Shown in pieces: positions 23,586 to 34,932 of a DNA stretch of 64,000 bases. Position 1 is the first letter of the stretch. The number at the start of each line of letters is the position of its first letter. The stretch is from Adineta vaga (taxonomy: Eukaryota > Rotifera). The position numbers and the translations under genes were made by a program. The stretch lies in contig CP075497.1 of the NCBI GenBank assembly GCA_021613535.1, forward strand, positions 9,672,001-9,736,000. Direction: 5' to 3'. Under the pieces are notes generated by a model, which worked only from the letters and a program-made list of their open reading frames with translations, was not told the origin of the DNA and searched no databases.

Positions 23586-26583
23586 ATGAGACCAGGTATG
23601 ATTTTTTGCGAAAAGATTTTCATCCTAGAGAACAGTTAGTTTGATTCTATTTTTTTTATATATTATTAACTATATAGGCATGCGCCATCCACCGCCGGTA
23701 CCACCACTTCGACCACCCCAGCGTCTTATGCCGGCACCGATTGATGGCGGTGTTTTTTTCGGGGTAATGCCATTAACAACTAATTAACGTTTCTTTCTTT
23801 CTTTCTTTCTTTTCCATGTTGTATCATAAATGTTTTACTTTTCAGTTTTATCTAAAAATATTAAATTCGTTTATTGCCTTCATTTTTAGGGTCGTGATTA
23901 CTCACGTCGACAACAACTACTACAACCAAATTATCCACCACAAAAATCATTAATTCCATCAGGTACTCCGCCACAACAATGGCAAAATAATCCCAATTTT
24001 CGTCCTGGTCCTATACCATTATTACGTCCAAATGGTCCATGGCATCCACATGGTAATACATATCCACAACCTTCTCCACAACCACCACCATTACTTCCTA
24101 CACATCAACAGTTCAATCCCAATTCACAAACTCCAATCACTTATGTTCCACCACATACAACAAATTATGAATTGATGCGACTTGCTAATTCAGATGAAAT
24201 CCCATTTCTTGAACCTCATGAAGACGAAGATAATCTTGTTCGAGCACATCTTTCATCGAATAGTAATAATGATGAATCTCTCTTATTAAATACGACATCA
24301 TCACCATCAAAATCGAATAAACGACGTCGACAACAACAACAACAGCAGCAGCAGCAACTGGAAAATAATCGTAATATGATATCGTATCAAGATCTTGATC
24401 GTCCTGAAGAACAGCGTGATTCATCATTTGATAATCGGCTTGTTCCAAAATCAAATAAAAATAATCATCTACCATCTGACAAAACAAATAATCAAGTTTC
24501 AGTTAAATCTTCGATTGATAATGATCGTGCACTTAAATTAGAACTAGATCGAATAAAAAAAGCAGGAGCACAAGAACGAGAGAAATTAAGAGCACAACGA
24601 CAAGCAGCTGCGGAAAAAGAAAGAGAAGCACAAATGAGAAGAAACAGTGGTACAGTTTCCTTTACTTTTGTTTATCTTCATTATCAATATTATTCTATTG
24701 TTTTTCAGCAAAAACCGGTGATAAAGAAAAACGTGAAGATGGTGAACTCGGTGATAGTTCGGATGATGAAAATACCAAATCAATGCCTCCTATAGAACAG
24801 AAACGATTGAAAAAAATCGTAGAAAATCTTGCTTCGACTCCTTCCAAATCAACTATATCCTTTCATTCAAAAACTCCACCATCGGAAAGCATTATTGATA
24901 TGAGTGTAATGAAATTAATACGTCCAATGAAAATCTTTCATATTGATGATGATAAAAATAATTCTTATCGAGAATATTTAACAACTAATTTTAGTCGTGT
25001 TCGCGTTCACTGTCATAAGCCACAACCGAACTTTTTCTCCAATATAAGCTGTATTGAAGAAATTAAACGTCGCTTGCGGTTAAATAATTATTCAACATCA
25101 TCTATTCTATTTCGACATTTAATTGATGAAAATGATCAAGATTTATCATTAAGTTTAGAAGTCAATGCTGAAACAGAAGATGGTGAAATTGAAAGTGATG
25201 AAGAAAATACTATGGATTTAAATGGTAAAATATCTAAACATGCATTATCAGATGATGATAATGAGAAACAGATTAGAAAGAAATTGAAATTATTTGATGA
25301 AGGAATCAATGATTTAACAAAATTATCATTAAATGAAAAACCTTGGTAAGTTTTCTTATTATTGGTCATAATTGAGGATTGTTTTATAATATAACATTGA
25401 ATTCTTTTCTAGGATAACAAATGATTTACGACAGTTGATTAAACAACGAAATAAATTACAAGCACAGATACTTAATGGTGATACAAATGCTGAGATTGAG
25501 AAGAAATTCAAGAAAATGAGAAATAAAATATGTAAATTGGCGAAGACATTGAAAGGTAATAAGAAACTTTGATGTTTAGATAAAAGTCATAGCTTCAATT
25601 GTTTTGTTTTTGTAGCCAAATATGAAAATTCTATTTCGGGCTCTTCAGAACCATTACTTGTACCACCTTCGATTTCTCAGCAACAATCATCAGTGAATTC
25701 AGCAGCAGCAACAGCAGCAGCTAATCATCCTTTATCTACAATTCTTGATCCAACTCTTGTTATGGCTATGCTTGTTAATCCAAGTCTCTATTCACGTGTG
25801 CAACAACAAGTACTTTCAAATCCAAATTTCATGCAAGCATATCAACATATGTTTGCAGAAGGTACTTCTCTACCTCCAAAAGTTGCCAGTGAAACTCAGG
25901 TAGTTCCATCAACTAATACAACACGTGATAATTTAACGAAACAAACAACATCAAAAGTTACCAAGGAAACACAAAATCTTGCATCATCAAGATCTCGTCC
26001 AGCAGTATTAACTCAAGCAACAAAACCTATTCAATTAACTTCACTTGAAAATGATTTCGAAAATGATCAACAAAATAAAACTCGAACACGTCTTACGTCA
26101 GCTGAATCAACTCTAACTGATAGTCAACAACAAGATATTGCTTTAACACAAGAATTAATTCGTCGTCAGTTAGCATTAACACAACAACAACGGAATCAAC
26201 GAAATCAAAATTCAACTAGTCATATATCTTTATCAACACCATTGAATCGTCATATACCATTGACAACGGAACAAATGCAAGAAGTACTAATGCGTGCAAA
26301 GAATTATGTTACACGTCAACAAAGTGATGAAACAACTGATTTGACTAGTACGCAGCCACGTTTGTCATACAATACTCGACGTTTACAAGCTGCAATTGCT
26401 GCATCAGTTTCATCCGCTACTCCTCAAACAGCACATACAATTGGACAAGCAGCAGCGGCTGCTATTGCTGCTGTTTCTGCTCGACCAACATCAACTACAG
26501 TATCAGCACCATCATCTAATTCAACTATTCCACCAATTTCTCCTCAACAACAACAGCAACACCAACACCACACCAACAACACC

Positions 26584-26614
<31 letters not shown>

Positions 26615-27173
26615 GCAACAACAACAACAACAACAGCAGCAGCAGCATCCAATTCGTATTCAACTCGATCAAAAATCGAAAACACTTTCATCGATTAGTA
26701 ATAATCAATCATCACCGATTTCTACCATTAATCAACCAAAATTAATGTCTCTAGTTGATGTTAATCCATCACCTCCGCATATGTATTCAAATCCGCCCAA
26801 TTGGCAACGTCCTCCTCATGTACCTATGTCACATTATCCAGGACAACCGCATCCACATACTCATCCACATCCTCACCCACATCCACATCCACATCCACAT
26901 CCACATCCACATCCACAACCATATCCACCATATGACAATCCTCATCAACCGCCGCCTTACTATGGTCCACGAACAAATTATCCACCGGAGCCTCGTCCAT
27001 TATTACCATCCTATGGGCCTCATCCACTTCGACATCCTGCTCAACCGCCACGATTCAACGGCCCATTGCCTCCACCTGGACCTTATGGATATGGTCATCC
27101 ACCTCAGAACTATGGACCACCACCACCACCTCCACATCATCCTCATTATGGTCATCATTATCCTCCTTCTTGA
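23586..27173 (+). CDS. Unrecognised Pro/Gln/His-rich protein, frame switch in CAA repeat
   Basis: ATG at 23586 with donor CAG|GTATG after four codons, then exons at about 23680 (GMRHPPPVPPLRPPQRLMP), 23890-24652, 24710-25348, 25413-25556 and 25616 onward. Features in order: Pro-rich N-terminus, polyQ (about 24332-24360), a charged coil (LELDRIKKAGAQEREKLRAQ), an acidic segment, a basic helical stretch (ITNDLRQLIKQRNKL, FKKMRNKICKLAKTLK), an Ala/Gln-rich region, a long Q/N repeat, then a tail of His-Pro repeats and Pro-rich sequence to the TGA at 27171-27173. The upstream frame ends at TAA 26743-26745, but the frame one base over continues from Gln codons through QHPIRIQLDQKSK into MSLVDVNPSPPHMYS. 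One base appears missing near 26571. Likely a nuclear low-complexity protein; family unknown. Confidence 0.7.
23791..23814. repeat. (TTTC)n microsatellite in an intron
   Basis: Six TTTC units within an intron of the Pro/Gln-rich gene, doubling as a pyrimidine tract. Confidence 0.85.
26546..26651. repeat. CAA/CAC/CAG trinucleotide repeat in coding sequence
   Basis: About 105 bases of nearly pure CAA units with CAC and CAG interruptions. It codes Gln in one frame and Asn or Thr in another. The upstream exon enters the Asn frame and the downstream coding sequence leaves in the Gln frame. Confidence 0.9.
26850..26920. repeat. CCACAT hexanucleotide repeat coding (His-Pro)n
   Basis: A tandem CCACAT run with early variants. 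It reads as about a dozen His-Pro dipeptides in the C-terminal part of the Pro-rich protein. Confidence 0.88.
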
Positions 27174-27612
27174 TCAGTTCTTTTGTTTTTTTTTGTTTGT
27201 TTATTTGTTCTTGAATGTTTGTTTGTTTGATTGTTCGGTTTTTTTTGTATTTCATCATGATCAACAGATGTATTTGTACGTATTTTTTTTCATAACTAGC
27301 TGAACAAATACGTACTCAAGCAAAAACAGAATTTCGTGTGATTTAATACTTTGGATAACTGTACATATACACATATACATATATAAATGATACTCGTCTG
27401 TTCTTTTCTCTACTTTTTAGAAAACCAAGGAGCAGGTTCGTCGATCTTTTCTCCACCTAATTTTTTCTAGAATGAATGGTATCATACTGATCATTTTTTT
27501 TTCATCTATGGACGCAATTTTTCTCGGAGAATTATCTATCTTTCATACAATTTTTTAGCATTTTCATGCTATATGTATAATGCAATAATTGATTGCTATT
27601 TGCACTCTAGAT
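27174..27612. other. Intergenic: 3' UTR and upstream region
   Basis: About 440 T-rich bases between two same-strand genes. It begins with TTTG/TTTGT repeats typical of a 3' UTR here. No gene seen. Confidence 0.5.
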
Positions 27613-29242
27613 ATGAATTTTAACGACGTTACCGTCAGTTGGCAGGATATATCGGATACAGAGCGTACTGCATTATTGAATAAACGTAGGTTATTTTTTC
27701 ACTTTCATCAATCTGTCATATGACTTAAGTAAAAGAGAAATAGTTATCATGTGACGAAAAAAACAATAGGATTTTTTTATATAATGAATACAAATACATG
27801 TGAGACAGTAGTTATTATGTTGATTTTGGAGACACATATTCTCATTTGAATTTATGTATGATCTAAGATCATTTGGTTTTTAGCATGTCCACCCCGATCC
27901 AAACCCAAAATCCATCCAGTATGTTCTATGAAAACGATACATTTATGATATCCAATCTATCTATAATGCGCTTTTTCTTAGCCACGAAAAACTCCCGATC
28001 GAACTACTTCTCGCGTCTTCAGTATATGTCAATCGGCGGTAATGAATAACCATACGGCACAACGTCCAGTTCGATTGAATAATTTAAAAAAGTAGTTGAT
28101 CTTCTCATGAAAATAAACCCCAATATCATCTGTTGTCTTTTGTTTATTCAATTAGTCATACTATATTGACAAGCTCCAAAGAAAATGTTGATAATGCTTA
28201 TCGAACCATGATTGAATTTACTGAAACATGCAAACGAGAATCCAATAATGATACAATACCAACGTAAATACTCATCGAATGATCTTTTGCTTTTGTTTAC
28301 AATATTTCTTCTATTTTAGAGAAATGCCAATGCCCAAACGTATTCGTTCTTCATCTCCTCCGTCAACTACTGAACAGTGTGCTTCTCCATCAGCCATATC
28401 ACGTTATATTAGTCATGATAGTTATTTAACATTTGTTCCTCCACCAGATCAATTTCTTAAAATTGATAGTAATACAAATACTGATACAGATTTTATTGAT
28501 GATGCTCTATGGGATGATTGGGATTTACCATCAACAACAATAACAAATAAGAAAACACCAGGAAAAATACGAACAATGTCATCACCAGCTGTACATTCGC
28601 GAACGAATCAAATTATTGAAACAATGACTAATATTAATGTACTTGAATCAACTAAATTATCGCAATGTAAACTTAATCCTTTTCAAAAAAAAAAGAAAGA
28701 AAAACAATGCAACTTTATTTCTCTTTCTAGCGTCAATAAAAACATCTTCTTTACAACCGGTGATATCTAATCTTGTTTGGGATGATGATGATGACGATGA
28801 TTTTGTACAATTGTTAAGTCAATTTCCTACTGAATTACCAAATGAACAACCATTAATTACTAATGATTCTATATTGATTTCCACACCAAGTACATATGAT
28901 GATAATTCGACGCGTCTTGATGCAACTCGTCGATCATCAGCAATGTTAACAAAAGACAATCAATCTTTAGTTCATAATACAACAAAAATTGAACTATCTA
29001 GTCAACCAAGTATCAATCAAATTCGCTCATCTATTTCAAGTTTACAACGAGCAAATACTGGTCCATTGTCACCAATAGTAACTCGAAGTACTACAATATC
29101 AAATTCTCCACGTGTGCGATGTGATTCAAGTCATGAAACGAAAAAGAAAATGTGTAGTGAAGCGGAAATTGAACAAAAACGTTTAGCGGCTCTTGCTATT
29201 CGACGTCAACGAGAATTAGAACGGCAACAAAAAAAATCTTAA
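27613..29242 (+). CDS. Acidic/Ser-rich protein with RPA32-binding-like C-terminus, possibly ETAA1-like
   Basis: Start ATG 27613 (MNFNDVTVSWQDISDTERT), six exons with short introns (for example donors at about 27690, 27938, 28091, 28264, 28672). Two Trp-Asp patches occur: ALWDDWDLPS (about 28504) and NLVWDDDDDDDFVQLLSQFP (about 28772). The C-terminus is a basic helix, CSEAEIEQKRLAALAIRRQR, ending at the TAA 29240-29242. This has the pattern of RPA32C-binding helices (E-I-x-x-K-R-x-x-A-L-x-R-R) as in XPA, SMARCAL1 and ETAA1. An acidic WDDD motif plus that helix suggests a replication-stress protein such as ETAA1, an ATR activator. The remainder is low complexity, so the assignment is tentative. 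Exon 5 has a run-on reading past its donor that should be ignored. Confidence 0.55.
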
Positions 29243-29693
29243 TTCAATGTTCTATGCATGTTTATTTGTTTATTCGTTTGTTTTCTTTTATATATTTGTC
29301 TCGTATTTAGTCAGTCGAAGAAATTTGATTTATGAAGTGAGAGAAAACTATTTTTCTCTGTACAGATTCTTGAATTATCTACGTATGTGTGTGTGTGTGC
29401 CTCATTCTTTTCTTTTTAAGCTTGTCGATACCTTATTTTCTATGGTTTGTTTAGAATCTTGGATTCCATATTTCTTCTCTTTTTCTCATTGTCTTTCTTC
29501 TCTCTTCTACTATTTTGCTGTCAGATGAAACATATGATCAGATTTAAACAAACTGATATAATTATTCTCTTTTTTTGATTAAAGAACAATACAAGATTTT
29601 ATATATGTATGTATTTTGTTTTTCTTTTTCGTTGAGAGGAAGATACATAATCAATACTCGATGATGATGCTATTGAATATTTTCTAATTTCAG
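29243..29693. other. Intergenic and 5' UTR region of APC11
   Basis: T-rich, with a GTGTGTGTGT run at about 29384-29399. The last bases TTTCTAATTTCAG abut the APC11 ATG, so an intron in the 5' UTR probably ends here. Confidence 0.5.
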
Positions 29694-29948
29694 ATGCGCA
29701 TACGTTTAAAAGAATTCAATGGTGTTGCCGTTTGGAAATGGGTAACAAATGATGATTCATGTGGAATATGTCGAATGCCATTTGATGCTTCATGTTCTGA
29801 ATGTCGATATCCTGGTGATCAATGTCCGGTATTACATGGTGAATGTCGTCATTGTTTTCATGAACATTGTATTATGAAATGGATTAATTCTCAACAAACG
29901 AATAAATTATGTCCAATGTGTCGTGGTGAATGGAAAAGTATACCATAG
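29694..29948 (+). CDS. ANAPC11: Anaphase-promoting complex RING subunit APC11
   Basis: 84-residue RING-H2 protein, the catalytic E3 subunit that recruits E2 in the APC/C with APC2. Opening MRIRLKEFNGVAVWKWV and the first zinc knuckle DDSCGICRMPFDASC closely follow the family. The extra zinc-ligand insert CSECRYPGDQCP and the GECRHCFHEHCIMKWI and CPMCRGEWKSIP elements complete the cross-braced RING. Length equals human APC11 (84). The coding part is one exon, and a splice acceptor sits directly before the ATG, implying an upstream non-coding exon. No anomaly. Confidence 0.95.
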   Translation: MRIRLKEFNGVAVWKWVTNDDSCGICRMPFDASCSECRYPGDQCPVLHGECRHCFHEHCIMKWINSQQTNKLCPMCRGEWKSIP

Positions 29949-30075
29949 AAGAGAGAAGAAAAAAGATCAATAACAAACAAGAACGTTTTTTTAATCTGAT
30001 TGTGTAGTTTGTTATATATATATATAAATAGTGTGAATTTGTAAAAACAAAAAAGAATAAGGACAATATTAACTT

Positions 30076-33000
30076 TTATGACGTTGTATCATTAGAAATT
30101 TCATAGAAATTTCGATGACTGGAATATTGTTTATTTTTCGGATAGAAAAAATCCGATGATTGAATACTAAAACGATGCGGTTCTTGTTCATCAATTGCAA
30201 CCAATTGACCAAGATGGTTTGTTCCCTAGAATAATTACCATATGAAATCAATTAAATCATTCGAAAATATAGTTCATACCCATTTCTGACGTGAATGTTC
30301 AAATGAATTAGCTACATTATGTCGTCGATTACTGTATGATGGCGCACCACTACCATTTCGTCCCCACCAATTATTCATTGATTCTGTGTGCTAAAATCAA
30401 ATAGAAAGTTTGTTTTTCTATATGCATCAAGATGGAATAGTTACTTGTAATTCAGCTAGATTATTCTCACGACGATTTAATTTTTGTAATCTTGTACGTT
30501 CTTCAGCTTGTTGAACGAGATCATTATGTAAACTACGACTGTCTTCCGAACGATGTCGTGTACGAGAATCGACAAATTTCTGATTTCAAGCAAACGAAAA
30601 GATATACATTATAAGAAATGATTTTTATATTACAAATCATTAGAAAGTTTCAAATACATTGAAGTGAACACATTATTTTCTAAATACCTCTCGTGCTGTT
30701 TCTCTTGTTGGTGAATAAAATTTCAATGGATAGTTAGTTTTATTAAGTTGACTAATCCATTCCACCGTATTTCCTATCTAGAAAAAGATTAGTTAATAGA
30801 TGAGTAAATATTAGATTAAATTTCAAATTCAAAGCAAATTAATTAAACAGAAAGTACACAAGATTAGTCAAAAGCACATCTCTTATGTCAAAAACACTCA
30901 TCCAAGAAAACGTTTGACAACCATTACTTTTTATTAGATATTTTCTTTGAGATATTCACTCGACAAATGTTTTTCTCATTAGGCAAAACAAATGTTCTGT
31001 TATTTTTTAATAATATCTACTAATAGTTGCAAGGCTGATTAGTAAAAGCTTTTTGTGATTATAATTTATATTTACATTCGTTCGATGTTCGATGTCTTCT
31101 TGTTGACGACGTTTTTGTTCTAATTCAAGATCACGTTTTTGATCTTCAATATTGTGTATATATTGATTTTGATGATAACCAAGTGGACCAGTACGATGCT
31201 GTGTGTAGAAGAAAATTAAACAAAGATAAATAATATCCACAAGAATAACAAGAAAAAATACCAATTTATCTTGTAAACTACCAGAATATCGTGTGTATTT
31301 TTGGCCTGTTGGAGCATGAATTAATGGAGCTCCAGCTCCTGGACGTCCCCATGGATCATAGAGATCTAATTCAGTAATGGAATTAAACACATTTTGTCCA
31401 TCTTTATTTGGATCTATATAGATAATAAATTCATTTCAAGTTTTATTAATCCATTCTGACATTTTTTCTATTTACCAAATGAGGAAAATGGATCATGAGC
31501 ATCTCTTTTCGTTAATTGCAAAGAACTACTGGTAGATCCATTTAGATTTGATTGTTTATTCTAAGGTAAATAAACACAAAACTTTGTAATTAATTTCGAC
31601 GATATTTTAGTGCAAAAAAACATTTCTGTAACATAATACTCATTCATTAAGAACACGGAAAATGATCGTCATTATAATAATACATCAAAATATCAAATAT
31701 ATTTTCTTACTAATCTAGGTCATTTTCATTGACACGTCGAATAATTGAAAGGTAATTCAGACTAGTAAAGTTAGTGTCATTCCTATAGAAATAATGCCTT
31801 TACTAATCGATTTTTTTGTAAGCAGAAACAAAAATACTAATGAATGTATCTGCCATTACAGAGATGTGTATCTCTAGTGTTCTGATGTTTTTTTTTATCA
31901 AGTAATCGAATTGTTTTCCAAGTGAAACAACATGTCTGTCTACTTCTGTAAATGTGTCATTACTGAATCTTTTACGACTATAACTTGATAGGACAAATAC
32001 AAATGTCTCATCTGTTCACTTACTGAACCATAGAGTCGTTGAAAATCAAAATTATTATTTGATATTTGTGGTTGAGTTAAAGAATGAATTGAATAATTAT
32101 CATATATTGGTTGTGCTGTTGAACTATTCATTATTGATGATGTATTATCAAGAAGATATGTTTCTGTTGTACGCGGTTGATAATGAAGTGCGTACTGTGA
32201 AGGCGCTTCTAATACTGGTGATGGTGCACGACCTTTAGTTAAGATTTCTTCCAATTCTTGTTTATCTAATGAAATAATTTTTCATTTTATTCTTATTATT
32301 TGATTTATATGAACGATTCAATCCTTACTAATAACTGTCGTTCGATTATGTCTTCCAAATGGTTGATGTTGAACCTGTACAGGTAGTGAAGAATGTATAC
32401 ATATATAAATGTTTGTTTGTCTTAGAAACTCGTTTTCTTTTCTTTGTTAAAAAAGAAAACGGAGAGAAAAAAAACGAAAGAAAAAGAAAAAAGAAGGACG
32501 AATTCATGTAGGCTGTCAAAGTGGCGTTGTCGTCGTTTTAAAATCAATTAAAAGAAAAAGAAAATCGACTCACATATTGCTTTTCTCGTTCAATTTTCTT
32601 TTCCCATTCTTGAGCTAATCGTTGCTGTTTTTCTGTTACTTGCTTGTCTACGATACACTAATTGAATGTGACAGAGAAAAAACAAGGAAATGAGTTATTT
32701 TGTACTTACCAAGTTCGATTTTATATTTGAGTTTTTCAATATTTGAGGGTGACAAAGATTGAAGAATCTGAGGGTTTTCATAGGATGATGAATAATATGT
32801 TGTATCATTTTGTCCACCATATGTAGATATGGAAGAAGCTTGCGTAGAATTAGCCATTAATGAAGCAGTTCGTTTCAGACGAGATGTTCGTATAAAAGAA
32901 TCAAGATCGTTTTCGATTGGTAAACTAGAAAGGATAGAATTCACTTAATTTAGTAGTGATTTTTAAGGCAAATATACAACAATCATTTCAATTCTCTTAA

Positions 33001-33239
33001 ATGAAACGATGCATACAACATATTTCAGTATTCTTTTTTGAATCATTAAAAATTTCCTTTCATTTGTCTATATTAATCTACAAAAGAAAATAAAAGACAA
33101 TAATTAGTTAGCTGAATATGAACTAACTACTGAAATATAAATAATGAACTTGATGAAATCTTTTGTTCAATACATTTTAACATTTACCTTCAGTTGTGTC
33201 TTTTTTGCTTGAGAGAAATCTGACAATAATTGATCGGTT
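30076..33239 (-). CDS. CSPP1/CCDC66-like centrosome or cilium protein, 5' end unresolved
   Basis: Minus-strand gene of at least ten exons ending at TAA 30076-30078. Ordered pieces: SFIRTSRLKRTASLMANS; KQVTEKQQRLAQEWEKKIER (coiled coil); KQELEEILTKGRAPSPVL; LTKRDAHDPFSSFG; LDLYDPWGRPGAGAPLI with GQKYTRYSGSLQDKL; DQKRDLELEQKRRQQEDIEH (coil); VEWISQLNKTNYPLKFYSP; RLQKLNRRENNLAELQ; NNWWGRNGSGAPSYSN; and a tail. The paired WGRxGxGAP motifs with E/K/Q-rich coils match the CSPP1/CCDC66 group at centrosomes, spindle poles and ciliary axonemes. The first secure exon begins near 32930 after CTTTCTAG. A candidate upstream exon is 33239-33188 (TDQLLSDFSQAKKTQLK), but its phase does not join directly, so the start is open. 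Which of the two families it belongs to is unsure. Confidence 0.65.
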
Positions 33240-34932
33240 CTGTTCGGAAAATCAGAATGTATATTTATGTGTTAGCAACCGAGAGAATTGAGAAGAGAAG
33301 AAAATGCGAATAAAATATCTTAACTTTGTTTTTACCCGTAACTAGTATTCCGGAAAATATAAAAAGGAATGGTATTAGAATCAAATAACGATTGATTGTA
33401 TACTACCAGTGTTGCTACTAAAATTGTTTTTTTTTGCATACCTGTCAACAAAATCAAGGTTGACAAGATCGATAAATGTATGTCAAATAAAGATCGAAGA
33501 AATCTTTATTTGTTAGAATATATTTAGCTAAATCGACGAATGATTTGTTTATTTATTTTCCCTGAATTATATGATTGCTTATCTATGATGTTAATGAAGC
33601 TTGTTTGTTGTTTAGATATTTATTATACTGAAAGAGAAGAATTCTTTTTCGGATATCCGTATATGTTGATAAGATATGGTTCAATTCATTTCGATAAGTT
33701 CTTTAAACACGGCTTAGAATGATGTGAATGTCATCATCAAGTACTCTTTGCTATTAACTATTGATGAAAGAAAGAAGAAAACTCCAATCAGAGAAAAGAA
33801 GAGAAGAGAAGAGAAGGATGTTTTGTTCTTTATTTTAGCGTAAGACTATATATGTCTTATTCTATATTCATACTAATAACATTCTTACCGAACTGTTGGT
33901 TAGAAGATTTTCTTTTTCTTGAATGTTTTCAGTCTACAGCACATATTATATTGAGATAATTTCAGTCTTTTGTCGCACATAACAACATATTCCCTTACAC
34001 AGTTGGTGATCTTCTTTTTATACTATTGCAAACAAGATCAAATCAATTAGAATGACTTGTTTCTTTTATTATTCATTCATTTTATGAATTCAAAGCATTC
34101 TTTACTCTCATCATAGGTAACATACATATAATTGTCGACTCATAGTATTAAAGAGCATTCTTATGTATTTTTCGACGAAATAGATATTGAGAAAATTATT
34201 CACTAGAGAATCACAGAACGCTGTGATTCCTATCTTCATATTCTTCTTTTCAAGGATATTTTTTTTTGTTCTTTTTGTCACTGGAAATTCTTTGACTGCC
34301 TACATACATTCTAATACCAATGTGACAATCATATTCAAGTATGATTTCAATAGAAGAGTCGTTATGTTCGCTGTTCGATTAGGACTTTCCACGTCAAACT
34401 GATTATTTGACACGTAATCAGTGACTTTCTAGACAAAAATAAAAAAACATTTAACTTTTTATATGTCGATATTTAAAAACAAAAACGTGCGTGAATAATT
34501 TTCTTTTCTCAATATCCACAAATAATTAACCTAATTTATTTTATTAGTGCATCGTCGATATTTTCATCCTACGAGATTAATTATTATTTTTTTGAACTTT
34601 ATCATGCACTTTTTTCTGAACAGATCAAAGTATAGCCTGAATATATAACGTCATCTTATTTCAGACAAAGTACATCAAGGTAGTTATTTCCTTTGCTTGA
34701 ATTCTTTTGCTGAAGTGTCTCTTCTCAAATCAGGTGTACATAAGAGATGACGAAGAAAGGAAACATATTCAGATCATTTCTTCTACTATGCGCAATGGCA
34801 GAAAGAAAAGGTAACTTCTTCTTCTTTTTTCTTTTCCTTTTAGTCAAGCATACTGCTTCAGAACAAACAAGAAAGTGTCTAATTGATCTTTTCTTTTTCT
34901 ACTCTAGATATTCATGTTCACATTGAGATGAA
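33240..34932. other. Intergenic, divergent promoter region
   Basis: About 1.7 kb between the CSPP1/CCDC66-like gene (-) and the GPCR gene (+). The frames at 33540-33722 and 34187-34402 look like chance hydrophobic AT-rich reading. No motif recognised. Confidence 0.45.

Noticed and set aside
24185-24783. Reverse-strand frames in the Pro/Gln-rich gene
   Set aside because: Shadows of CAA/CAG-rich coding sequence; composition is the complement of polyQ.
26755-27303. Ile/His-rich 182-codon frame and the Val/Asp-rich reverse frames
   Set aside because: They are other-frame readings of the CCACAT repeat and Pro-rich tail; the (His-Pro) frame fits the flanking coding sequence.
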